From the NCBI RefSeq assembly GCF_900090045.1, contig NC_041785.1:186001-250000 (forward strand): a DNA stretch of 64,000 bases. Direction: 5' to 3'. A program made the position numbers and the translations under genes. Below the pieces are notes generated by a model. The model was not told the origin of the DNA and did not search any database. It was given only the letters and a program-made list of their open reading frames with translations. This DNA comes from Plasmodium malariae (taxonomy: Eukaryota; Apicomplexa; Aconoidasida; Haemosporida; Plasmodiidae). Positions within the stretch are counted from its first letter, which is position 1; every line of letters starts with the position of its first letter. Shown here one piece after another: positions 13,367-24,862 of the stretch.

Positions 13367-16300
13367 ACTTGTGAATAAAAATAATAGATATTGTATAAAA
13401 ATGAACGGAATGTAATTTCAAAATTTTCTTCTATTTAATTTCCAAGGTAGATATTTCATCAAGCAAAAATGAAGGCTAGGAGACAGACAAATACGCATAA
13501 TGGAAAATATATAAAATAGAGATTTATAAATTAACTATTTTTCATTATAGAGCTATGTGAAGTGAATATCTTATATTTTTCTTAAAGGAAGAAGATGGCT
13601 ATTCTAAAAAAAAAAAAAAGTAGAATAAAAATAAAGCTGGATCAATGAAAACAAAAATTCAAGAGGGTAGTGTTTACATTTGAAAAATCACATTAAATCA
13701 AAACATAGAATACTTATATAATGGTAACTGTAATTTTAGAAACCTAAATAAAAAATCACAATTTATTTTTAAATTCATTAGCATTTATTGTATTTGTGTT
13801 TAAATAGTGTTTATTTTTTTACATTCTTTTTTGTTATTGAATTTATTTAGTATATGTAAAATATAATATTTTAAAAAAGTACTTTTGTTTTTTTCTTGTA
13901 AGTTATAAAAATAATTTAATATTTATAATCATTTATACCATTATGTGTTTTTATTATACAGATAATTCTTAGTTATTACTATATTTATTTCCATATATCA
14001 TAATCATACTTCTATAATTAGTATATCTCATATAATTAAACACTTATCTTTAGATTTAAATTTATTAGTGAGAATATAAACATTTCATTGTACAATTAAA
14101 ATTAAAAAAAAAAGTATATAAATCCTCATTTGAATAAATTTTTTTATCTCTTTAATATTAAAAAAAAATTAAATATAAAAAAGTGTACTTTGCACCTTAT
14201 AACATAAGCTTAGTTTGTTTAATTTGTAAAAGTATATATATAAATTACCCTGAATTTATTGACATAAAGGTTATTATATTTTTATTAGATAAATAAGAGT
14301 TAATAATCATTTTTAATCATAATGTTGCACATTATGACATTTAATAATATTATTCAAAATTATGTATATGAAGTTTTTGTATTATTTTATATAGTATATA
14401 TTGAAAGGATTACACGCTATATATTTAACCATTATTATAAAGGATTAAAATATTTAAATATTTTCTAGTACATTTTTATATTTATTTTATTTATTATACT
14501 TCTGGAAGATGCTTTTCAATTGAATATTTCTTTTTTCTACAGTTGCAGAGTTAATATATTATCTAAAATTTTATTATTTCCTTTTTTCTTCATTTCTTCT
14601 AATAAAGTATCCCTTTAAAAATATATTTCATTGTATTACCTCTTTACATACAAATATATATCCTTTTTTTTATGTTTAATTTTTAATAACAAAAAATAAA
14701 AGGCAATATTTTTCCCTTTTTTTCTCATTTTCCAATATATATTGTAGCGCAATATTCCATATTAACGAAAAATAAAAAAATTGCATAATTTAATATATAA
14801 ATAAGTATATTCTTAGACAAAACATATATATCATGAATTAATTCATACATAAACCAAATATTACGGATATAAATGGTGGAATAGTTGGTGTGTTATGGGA
14901 ATGGCACGTAATGATGACTTTTGTACATTCATACAGAAAAAGTGACTGATAAGGGGGGAAAGGATTCGCAAAGAAGCGAAGCAGTAGAAAAAATTGGTAA
15001 GTAATTTACAAAAATCATATTTAATTAAATATTTTAAAAGTAGAGAAAAAACAAAAAATGGGTAAACTCCTTTTTTTAATTAATGGAAGTATTTTTTTGT
15101 TAAGAAAATTAGTAATAATAAATAAGGAATTTTTAACCCCCATTTAACAAAAGGCTATAAATTAGAAAGAAAATAGGGATAAAACAGACAAAAGTATATC
15201 TAACAATAAATATTAAAACACTTATAAAATTTTCCAATATTTAACTACTAAAGTTAATACATTTCATGGGTATATTATTAATGTTCTATTCTTATGATAC
15301 TGTGATTAAGTTTCAGATTTTATAATATAATAACATACAGAGTACAGGAAATGAAATGGAACACTTAAAAATATGTTAGTCATTTTTTAATTAGATATTT
15401 GTTATAAATGTTCCATATATTAAAACAAGTTAGTATAATTTAAAAAAAAATTTTAAATAATTCTATTTTTAATAGCATATAATCTGCAAAATTATATTTC
15501 ATTATTGTAATGTTTAGAAGGTACTGAAACAAGCACATAATTCTTACTATAGTAGGATAATAAAATAAAGTTATACAAAAATTTATCTAAAAAAAAATTG
15601 ACAAAATTACATAAAATAACAAAACTTGTAACATATATTATTAGTAAAAATAAGTATTTTACTGTTATTAATTCAATATTTGTGTCACATTAAATATATC
15701 AAGAATTCAGTATATATAATGTAATTATTATTCATTTATGAAAGTAATTGCAAGGATATTATCACAAAATAAAATTAGAAGCTTTGATATATTTAAGCCA
15801 AATTAAATTAAAAATATTTATATTAATATAAAAATTTATTTAAGCTATATAGTTTATATATACCTATTATATAACTATCATTTCAAATGATTCAACATAT
15901 ATTTTGTTCCGTAAATATTCAATCATGGATATAATTAGTAATATGAAATAATATATAAATAAAATATAAATTATAAAATATTTTTTGGGCATTGAACTCA
16001 AATGTGTTTAATATAAATATCCAATAAAATATATTATACTAGTCAATTATAAAAAGATTTTATAAAAAATGTTATATCATTGATAATTTGAAAACTTTAT
16101 ATGTTCTCATAATATTCTCTCTAATTAAAAATAAGAAATACTATTATATTAAAAGATTAAAAAAGTGAACATACAACAATGTTACATTTTTTTAACAAAA
16201 TGCTCAGAATGTTTTAGAAAATACAGATAAAATTAAACAAAATTACTTTTATATAAATTTTCAAAAACAAACATGAATATATATATTATATATTCCGTTT

Positions 16301-17323
16301 CAACATATTAATATAAACATTCTAATTCTTATAATGGAGATTTTAATGTTAAGTGTTACAATCTAAATAAGTAAAAATTTTACCTATTCATATCTGATTA
16401 AATATAATTCACAAATACCATTTTTCAATGAGATAGAAAATAAAAACTTTATATAATATATTTTCAATATAATATACATTAAAAAATTTATTAAGAATAG
16501 ATTCAACACTATAATTAGAAACAATATCAATATAATAATTCGTTTTTTCCCTTCAATTAATTATGAAGTTTCATAATACACAAATTATTAAAAACTTATT
16601 AATTTTCCATATTCAAAACGATATTAATTTATTATATATTTATATATTCAGAATTATTCAATAAGAACAAAACCAAAGGATTTTCAAGAATATTTTTTCA
16701 TTAAATATATTCTGGTACATACATCTCATAAAAATATTATATAAAGTAAATATTAATGGTTTTTTAATGTAAAAATATATATTTATATATATGACAGTTA
16801 AGCACGATATGCTCACATAGTTTTATTAAATACTAAACAAGAAATGTGTATTGTTAATACAAAACAAACAATATTTTTTCCTTCAATTACCATAACAAAT
16901 AGTAATTTTAGTATAAAACAGTGTACAGAATAGGAGACACTAATTATTAGTTAAAATATAATTTAACTGAGTTCTATAAAATTATACGAATAACTATTAT
17001 TTATTCACTTCAAAGCACAGACATATGTTATTCACAGAAATCTATTTATATGTAAAAATATAATTATTATAATATGTATATTTAGTTAAGCTTACATTAT
17101 ACATTAAAGTATAAATTGGAAGTTATTTAAGCGTTCAAAATTCACAAATATCGAGAAACATATATTTATATTTTTGTTTATCAAAAAGACTAATTTAAAT
17201 ATGAATTTATAATATTTTAGAAATTATATCCATATATATTAAGTATATCAATAAAAATATTATAAATATTACTTAACGTTAAAGACTTAATTGGAGAAAA
17301 ATGTATATTTATTATTATTCATT
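13367..17323. other. Intergenic with possible coding relics
   Basis: No intact gene. Two patches are less AT-rich and look like decayed plus-strand coding sequence. At 13,460-13,680, just 3' of the tryptophan-rich gene, a purine-rich stretch reads with stops. At 14,870-15,005 frames give YGYKWWNSWCVMGMARNDD and, shifted, EKVTDKGGKDSQRSEAVEKI, followed by a perfect GTAAGT donor. Parental genes were not identified. The block 17,130-17,323 is the conserved 3' flank of the fam-m copy that follows. Confidence 0.45.
17130..17323 (-). repeat. Conserved 3' flank of fam cassette (copy 1)
   Basis: This block past the fam-m stop shares TTCAAAATTCACAAA, TTTATCAAAAA and a TATGA..TTATAATAT run with the block after the fam-l pseudogene at 20,650-20,940. 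It shows that duplicated units include the 3' flank. Confidence 0.6.
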
Positions 17324-18190
17324 TTACTCAGTTATCAACTTAATTTTATTATATTTTTCATTATTTCTTAAGATTTTACAAATTCCTTTTACAAGCACAA
17401 TAATCAATGTAAGCATTAGTACACTAAATAGTGATAAATATATAGTGGACTTTACGGTTTGATCCCACGATTTTACGGCTTCATATAAAATTTTCAATAT
17501 ATTTGTTGTGTCCATCCCTTTCAATGCAGTATCCAAAGACTCCAAGTTAGATAATTCTGGTAATCCTATTCCAAAGAATAAAAAAATAACAAACATAGCA
17601 ACTATATATCCGTAATTTTTAAATTTTATTTTTTTTAAAGCTATATTACAAATTCTCCTTTTTTTTTCAAGAAAATCATCATAATCTTTTTTCTTAATCC
17701 ATTTTTTTTCAAAATGGAAATGTTTTCCATCAAACATTCCATTATTATAATCTATTACTTCTGTATAGTGTTGTGCCTTATTTAATAAACTTCTATTTGA
17801 TTGTTTGCTTCTTCTATTAGCCCCTTTTGCATTATTAGATGTATTTTTATATTCAATGTCTTCATTATTTGGAAACTTTTCTTTTAAGCATACAATATTT
17901 GGATACATATCCTGTTTACATTTTGCTAGTATTCTATAATTACTTTTATGTAATATTTTGCCGGAGTTATATTTTCTTTCCGTGGATTTAATAAACACAT
18001 TCTAAAAACATAAATATTAATTTTTAATTTGAATAAATAAACTAATAATAAAATACTATGTAAAGAAAATAAAATGCGAAAAATGTAAATAATAATAAAT
18101 ATATATTATATTATTATACCATATAATTGTTAAAATTCCATATCCATGAAAGAACGATAAACGCAAAACTTTTAATATTATTGTTCTCAT
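17324..18190 (-). pseudogene. fam-m exported two-TM protein, broken in exon 1
   Basis: Exon 2 (18001-17324) is fully open for 225 codons. It contains a PEXEL-like RILAK, the fam-m hallmark around MFDGKHFHFEKK, the LEKKRRICNIALKKIKF block, two hydrophobic segments and the terminal NNEKYNKIKL motif. Exon 1 (18190-18120) has the expected leader, but only in a frame that does not contain the ATG. From the ATG the frame reads MRTIILKV, and splicing at the usual donor creates a stop (TG joined to A). One lost base or two gained bases near the ATG explains this. The leader in the shifted frame reads SFAFIVLSWIWNFNNYM, typical of the family. Fam-m proteins are predicted to be exported into the red cell; function unknown. 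The single break leaves open a sequencing error. Confidence 0.82.
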
Positions 18191-20649
18191 TTTTTTATCT
18201 ATTAATTAAATTTTTAATATTTTAGTTTATTTAAAAAAAAAAAAAATTAACAATAATATAATATAGTTCCAACGAAAAATGAAGCTACATTTATTTTAAA
18301 ATTTATTTTTATTATTTCTTCATAAATAAAGAATAAAATTTATATGACTATAATTTATTATACAACGTATGAAAAGTAAAATAACTTTAAATGTATATTA
18401 TATAACCTTTACATTACGTTATTTGAAGATGAAAATAACCTACGTAAATGTAATATAATTATAATTTATTCATAAATATTTAAATATGTAATTATTTTAA
18501 TGGAATATACTAAATAAATTATATTTTTGTTAATTCGTTCAACATGAAATACGAAAAAACATATGTATTTTTTCATGTAATTTCAAAAAATAATCCATAT
18601 ACATAGAATATGGAACATAGAGAATATAGATAATATACAATCCAATATATTAATACAATATGTACAAATCATAAAGATATTTCCCACTAAAAATTTTAAA
18701 GGTATAAATATTATATTGTCGAAGGATCTATTTTTTATTCTTATAAATAATTATTATTATAATAGTAATAATATATTAAAGAATTACTATTTTTCGTCAT
18801 GTTAAACTTAGCAGATACTTTATTATCATTCGTATGAACATAAAATGTTTTATAATATACCATATAATAAAAAAAAATGAATATATTTTCTACTACATGA
18901 TTTATCAAGTAATATATATTTTAAAGGTAAATAGAAACATATTTTTTTACTTTTGTATAATAATTTATAATTAAATTGAGTTTATACCATTATATCTATA
19001 TGACAAAATCTTCTATATAAATCTATATATTTTTTTAAATTTATTTATTGATACATATATTTAGATAAAACATTAATATATTTCCACAAAAAAAAAAAAA
19101 AAAAATACTGTCACGGTAGAATTATTCCTTGTATCTTTACATATAACATATTCCACACATGAAATAAATATTTTAATAAATTATAGAAATACATAATATT
19201 AAAAAAAAATAAAATAAATAAATAAATAATAAAAATAATTCATTCTTTTGTTAAATCACGCATTATCAATATTTTCAATATTTCAATTTTCAAATGCTTA
19301 CAGATGTTATTCTCATGTTTTGTAGGTTTTAAGAATTCTTTAAAAAAAAAATTGTTTATGGGTTCATTAATTGAATAAATAGTAATTCGTAATATGTAAA
19401 TCTTACAACTAAAACATTTTCTAATATTATATTATACCCTTTAATTCAATTTATAAAAAATCAAATTTAATAGATTAAAATCACCTACAAAACAGCTTCA
19501 TGGAGAACATTTTAAATAATACTTGTTTAATTAAACATTTAAAAAAAATATAAAAAAGGTAACTTTTTAAATATAATTTAATACACCATATTTATGAAAA
19601 AAGATAAGTTTTCTATTTATGAATTATCTTCAAAAAAACTATACATTTTTTTAAACTAAATTTTATTTAAAAAAATAGCTTAAAAAATAAATTGAATTAG
19701 AAATGACGAACATTAACTATTTATGTTCTCATACATATTTAAATCAATATTACCTCTTAATATATTTATAGTTCAGCATAAATAATAACACAAATATAAA
19801 AAATATACTCAAAAGTAATTATATCTTTGCAAAAAACAATATATTTATTTCCATTATACACAAGGAACCTTTTAATTTTTACAGATAAGTGACTAAATAT
19901 ATATAGAACTATTATTATGAAAAGATAAAGAATAACTAACGAAAAAAATATCAGTATATTATCTCTTAAAATATTATTGTATATATATCATAAATTCAAT
20001 AACTTAAGCATGAAAAATATATAGGTAATATTTTGTATATTTATTTATAACTTTTCAATCTTATGCCTATATAATTTTAAAAAATTGAATTAAAATTATA
20101 TTTGAGAGGAATAATAAAAAGTTAAAGGTTTTCAAATTTTCATTTAATTTTGAATGTTTAAAAAAACTAAGTTATTAAACAATTATAAATAAATAACTAA
20201 TAAATATTTCATTTTATTATATATTTATAATTGCATACTTATTCCATGAAAAAAAAAGTAAGTGTATGATAAGAAGAATTTTAATATAAAACTGTTCTAT
20301 AGCAATTATCACACAAAAAGTGGTTTATACATTAAATATGAAGCTTATTTTTTAGTAAACAAAATATATATATACATATCAGTGGAACATAATATCATAA
20401 TAGCTCTCCATAAAACACCAAAAAAAAAAACACATTTATTAGTAATTTAAAGTAATCATAGAATTTTCTAACTAGAACAGATAATCATTTCAAAATACGA
20501 AGAAATTAAAAAACATACAATTGTATTTCTTATGGTTAAAATATAAATTAGCAAATATCATTAATAAATTTATACATACTGTCCTATTATAAATTAACTA
20601 TAATTCAAATATATATATTTCTTTTAGTAATCTATTGTAATAGAAAATT
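18191..20649. other. Intergenic, fam-m 5' flank and unassigned sequence
   Basis: The stretch beside 18,191 is the 5' flank of the fam-m copy. It includes a GAATATGGA...GAATATAGA element at about 18,606-18,640, some 420-450 bp from the ATG, that recurs ahead of other fam genes. The rest shows only homopolymers and short frames; a 62-codon plus frame at 20,262-20,450 has no support. Confidence 0.5.
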
Positions 20650-20940
20650 ATATGTATTAAGGCATAATATTCATTTATGCTAAAAAATACTTTAAAATAC
20701 GTATGGAAAAACATTAAAATTTTCAAATTCACAAAAAAATTATAACGTAAGTATACATTGTTGTTTATCAAAAAACTAGTTTTTCATATATGAGCTTATA
20801 AAATATCACGCTCTTATTGGTATGTTTATAAAGTATGCGATTGCATACATTGAAGTTATTAGGTCATATACGAGATGTCTTTATAGAAAGTAAAAAATCC
20901 CTTATTATATACTTTGTCTTTTCCTAAATTTAATTTTTTC
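20650..20940 (-). repeat. Conserved 3' flank of fam cassette (copy 2)
   Basis: Starts with TATTAAGGCATAATATTCAT. It then carries TTCAAATTCACAAA and TTTATCAAAAAAC, matching the 3' flanks at 17,130-17,323, 41,800-42,047 and 59,875-60,139 in order and spacing. Confidence 0.6.
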
Positions 20941-21934
20941 TTATTTTTTAACTTTTTTATGGTAATAAATAATTCCTGATATTAGAGTGATACTTAATAT
21001 CAAAAAAGGTACGAAATATATTAGAATACGAAAAAATTGTCCTAATATACAATAACCAGTAACTTCAGATGCCTTTTCACACATAGCACATACATCTGCT
21101 CCTACATTTGTTGATACACTGTGCTTATAAAATCCTTCTAACTTTTCTAGTGCTTCTATAATGGACTCCCATGGTTCAACACTTCGAAAAATTTTTAAAT
21201 AATCCTTGTCCAAACATAGTTGATACAATAAACTACCTTTGTTTCCAAATGTAAGTGATATTCTATTATAAACATTATTAATAAAAACCAGAAGGAGAAT
21301 ATAGGTAAAACAATTTGTAAGCCCTATTTTTTACTTATTATTTTTTTGTAAACCTTATTACTAATTGTCCTGTTATTTCTAAGAAAATTCGTATAATCTA
21401 CTTCCTTGAATATGTTTTTTTCCATATGTGAATATTTTTTTGTTTCAAATGTATAAACTTTATTTTTTATAGCTTGTTTATGACATCCTGTAAAACCTGA
21501 AGGGCATCAATTTAATTGTTTCTTTTTTTTTAAATCATCCTTCTCATTGTTACATATATCTTTTTTTTTGCGAAAGCCATTAATTGGAATTTCTTCTTTT
21601 AAACATGAAGCACTCGAATCAGTATTATGCTTATATTTTTCCAGTAAGCGATAATTTCTTGCGTAATATTTTCTACAATCGTTACAACTTCCATCTAAAG
21701 ATTCCTTAAGCGTATTCTGAAAAACACAAAAATGTAAATATTAGTTATATAATATAATAAAATAACTAATGGTGCAAAAACAGTATTAATAAAAATAGAG
21801 AAAGAAATATATGAACGATATAAATACAACTACATAATATTATTATACCTTATGAATATAAATATGGAATATCCAACATAGAACGTAAACGTAGTAATTT
21901 TAATAAATAATAATGTCTTACTGTTCTTTTCCAT
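20925..21934 (-). pseudogene. fam-l exported two-TM protein, multiply broken
   Basis: Exon 1 (21934-21849) starts MEKNSKTLLFIKITTF and then shifts frame before the conserved WIFH core, so the leader does not join exon 2 in frame. Exon 2 (from 21716) reads NTLKESLDG, then a PEXEL-like RLLEK, and the fam-l block ETKKYSHMEKNIFKEVDY..FLRNNRTIS. It has in-frame stops after KKKQLN and after KKIISKK, and a second frameshift near 21,265. The C-terminal third is open at 21228-20941 and holds the second TM (FRILIYFVPFLILSITLI) and YYHKKVKK. A final TAA replaces the usual tyrosine codon, with KIKFRKR still readable after it. Loss of function is well supported; the closest intact relatives here are at 39,087 and 56,828. 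Confidence 0.9.
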
Positions 21935-24179
21935 GATATAGTTGTTTAAAACTGTAATATACTTAACACTAATATAATAATTATATTACATTTTTTTAAT
22001 GATATAGGACACTATTATTTGTTATTATATTTTCTATTTTTTATTATTGCTTTGTATAAACATATTAAAAAATATATAATATTAATTTTTTTGCAAAAGT
22101 TTGAAAGAAAAATTACTTTAAAAGTAATCTATAAAATTTTCATCTTATTATTATTTATAAAGAAATAAATTTAATTAAAATAATATAAGATAGATTCATT
22201 AATAAATATTCAAAAAATATAAATTATTTATTTAATAAAGTAATTAAATAATTTTCTTTTAGCTTTTTTTAATATACAATAAAAATATATATATATTCGA
22301 TTTCTTACTACTTAGAAATATTGAATATATATAGAATATAGAATATAGAATATGGAGAGTATAGATAATAAATTGCTATATAGATTAACAAAAGTGTTAT
22401 ATAGTTCAACGTATATATCTATTAATTATACAAATTTTATGTAAATTACATATCGAAAAAACATGTTATTGCTAAAATAATATTAATTATTATACCATTA
22501 TAATACCAGTAATAATATATGAAGAACAATATATATGGTATAACATTTTGCTTTATTTTACCTGTAGTATTCGAATTTGTAACTAGAAAAAATTAAGCAC
22601 TTTTTATTACAGATAAAGTATTTAAAATATCATATTTATAAAAAAACAAATAATATACTAAAAAAGTGTATATTTTAATGTAAATAAAGATTGATATTTA
22701 CTTCTGTAATAAAAATTTTGAACGATAGGTATTTAATATATATAATTTATGCTATTATATAAAAATTAAATGTTTGTAAAATTATTGACTTATTTCTATT
22801 TTTTATAATTAATTTAATATGTATATTTAAAAGATATATATTACAAATAAAATAAATAGTGTATAGAGAAATGTTTATATCAAGTATATTAACATATAAA
22901 TAATTTCGATAGAATAATGCCCTTTAGTTATGTTAAAGGTAAGAATGAATATAATTCGTCGTTATTCATATTTTTTATCACAAATATTTTAGTATTATTT
23001 ATAAAAAATAATTGAATTCAATAACTACGAAAATAAAAAGTAAAATGAGAAATATTCTTTAATAACATTATTTATAGATAAAGCTTCACTAATTCTGAAG
23101 TTGAAAATGCTTCATTAATACGTCATTGTTTAAGGAAGAATTATTCTCATTCTTATTCTTATTTTCGTATTTTCATACTTGAATTATAAGAAAAATATAA
23201 AAATCTAGTAAAAATAGTATTATATAAAATATCCTATGAAAAATGTGTATCTTATATTTTTTTTATAAAGTTGATTTATCATTATTATTTTAAATAAAAA
23301 ATACCAATGATTTAGATTTAATTATATGTAGAATAACATAATGTATTCATATTTTAACTAATATATAATAAAGTGATTAAAATTGGAATTCATATGATTA
23401 CATGAACTACATAAAAAAAAAAAATTTGTTAAAAAACTATATCATTTGATAAGTTAAGTTATATTAACTTTGATTTTATATATTAAATTGGACGATTACA
23501 TATTTATTTTAGTACATATCTACTCTAAGCATCAACACATGTAATTTTTGTGTATAAAGCATATATTTTTATAATTATTATTTAGGAAGATCAATATCAC
23601 ATTTTTATGAATCAGTAAATATATATTATATATATATGTTAAAATTAGGTACTGAAATATTTCAAAAGAATATATTATAACATTAAATAAAATATAAAAA
23701 CATTGAAAATATTATATATATATTTTTTTACTTTTCTGTATTAATATATTTTTCTATATTATCTATCTTGTATAAAAAAATTATATGCGTATGCAACAAT
23801 TAAATTTTTCAAGAACAGTGTTATTACACTTAAATGAAACATTCACTATGTATATCAAGAACATTACATTTGATTACCATATATGAACTATAACCAAACT
23901 TTTACTTTATTTCCTCCTACCTTGTTGGCTTATATACTTTTAAGAATTTGAATCTCATACAAATAATCCTTAAAAAACATAATTATATAACTATTAATAA
24001 TACAGTTGTACCTCCCTGCTTAGAACTAAAAAATAGTGTTATTAACCATTCTCTAATTTATACTAAATTTCCTAATGTAATAAGAATTATAAAAAGCAAT
24101 AAAAATACTATTAAAGAAAGTATTCCTGTAAATAGTGAAAAAAAAAAAATTAAATTGAATTAGGGGGTGCAAAGTTTTA
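21935..24179. other. Intergenic, fam-l 5' flank; possible upstream part of the STP1 relic
   Basis: A triple GAATATAGA-like element is at 22,324-22,366, about 400 bp upstream of the fam-l pseudogene ATG. At 23,948-24,163 a 71-codon plus frame (VVPPCLELKNSVINHSL) ends just before the STP1-like relic and might be its decayed front part, but I could not align it with the intact copy. The rest is featureless. Confidence 0.4.
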
Positions 24180-24862
24180 GAATATTTTCTGAGAAAATAA
24201 AAAAAGTATAGTGGTTCAATAATTTAAACAATTAATGGAAAAAGGTAAATAAAAACATAAAAAAATTGAAGAATCGAATAAGAAATATTCTAATGTATAT
24301 CTTAATATTACATTTATAAAAACACTAAAAAATACGTGGAGATACTAGATGTTAAAAAAAGGAACAATTTATAGAACAACATTTAGAACAGGACTTCTTT
24401 ATGGAATTGACAGATGAATAGCTGTATATTTCATATAAATATTAAAAAAGAAAAAAATATTAATCATTAATAAGTACATAAAAATTTTATAATAAATATA
24501 TTCATTAAGAAATATATATATATATATATATAAATTACTTCTAAAACTATGTGTATTCTTACATATGAAGATATTACAAGAATTCAAAGAAGATGAAAAT
24601 ATAAAAAATAGGATATCATACAAGGATATTTCCATAAATGAAGGGAACAAAGAACTATATTTAGAAAAAAACTAAGGAATAACAAAAAATATAATTAGTA
24701 TCACAGATGTTTAGGAAAATAGGGAAAATATTTTTCATATAAGCGAAGAAAATTTTAGAAAATAGATAGATGATTGGATAAGATAATACAAATGTAAATT
24801 TCACATTTAATTATGAGGAATTAGACAAAAACGTTGAAATATCAGGAAAACACATTTTATAA
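24180..24862 (+). pseudogene. Decayed STP1-like 3' end, duplicate of the gene at 6,903-9,498
   Basis: Translated pieces follow the tryptophan-rich tail of the intact STP1-like gene in order: WFNNLN, stop, WKK (intact WFNNLKDEWKR); TWRY, stop, MLKKG (intact DIWRQWISKKG); EQHLEQDFFMELTDE (intact QQHLDQYWNNGLAEELQNISDE); LLLKLCVFLHMKILQEF (intact LLTKLCILVLIAVLEEC); ISYKDISINEGNKE; and ENFRK, stop, IDDWIR. At least eight stops and several shifts are present. An AT microsatellite at about 24,511-24,532 sits where intact sequence is missing. Similarity continues past the stop codon into the 3' flank, so this is a DNA-level duplication. Confidence 0.85.
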
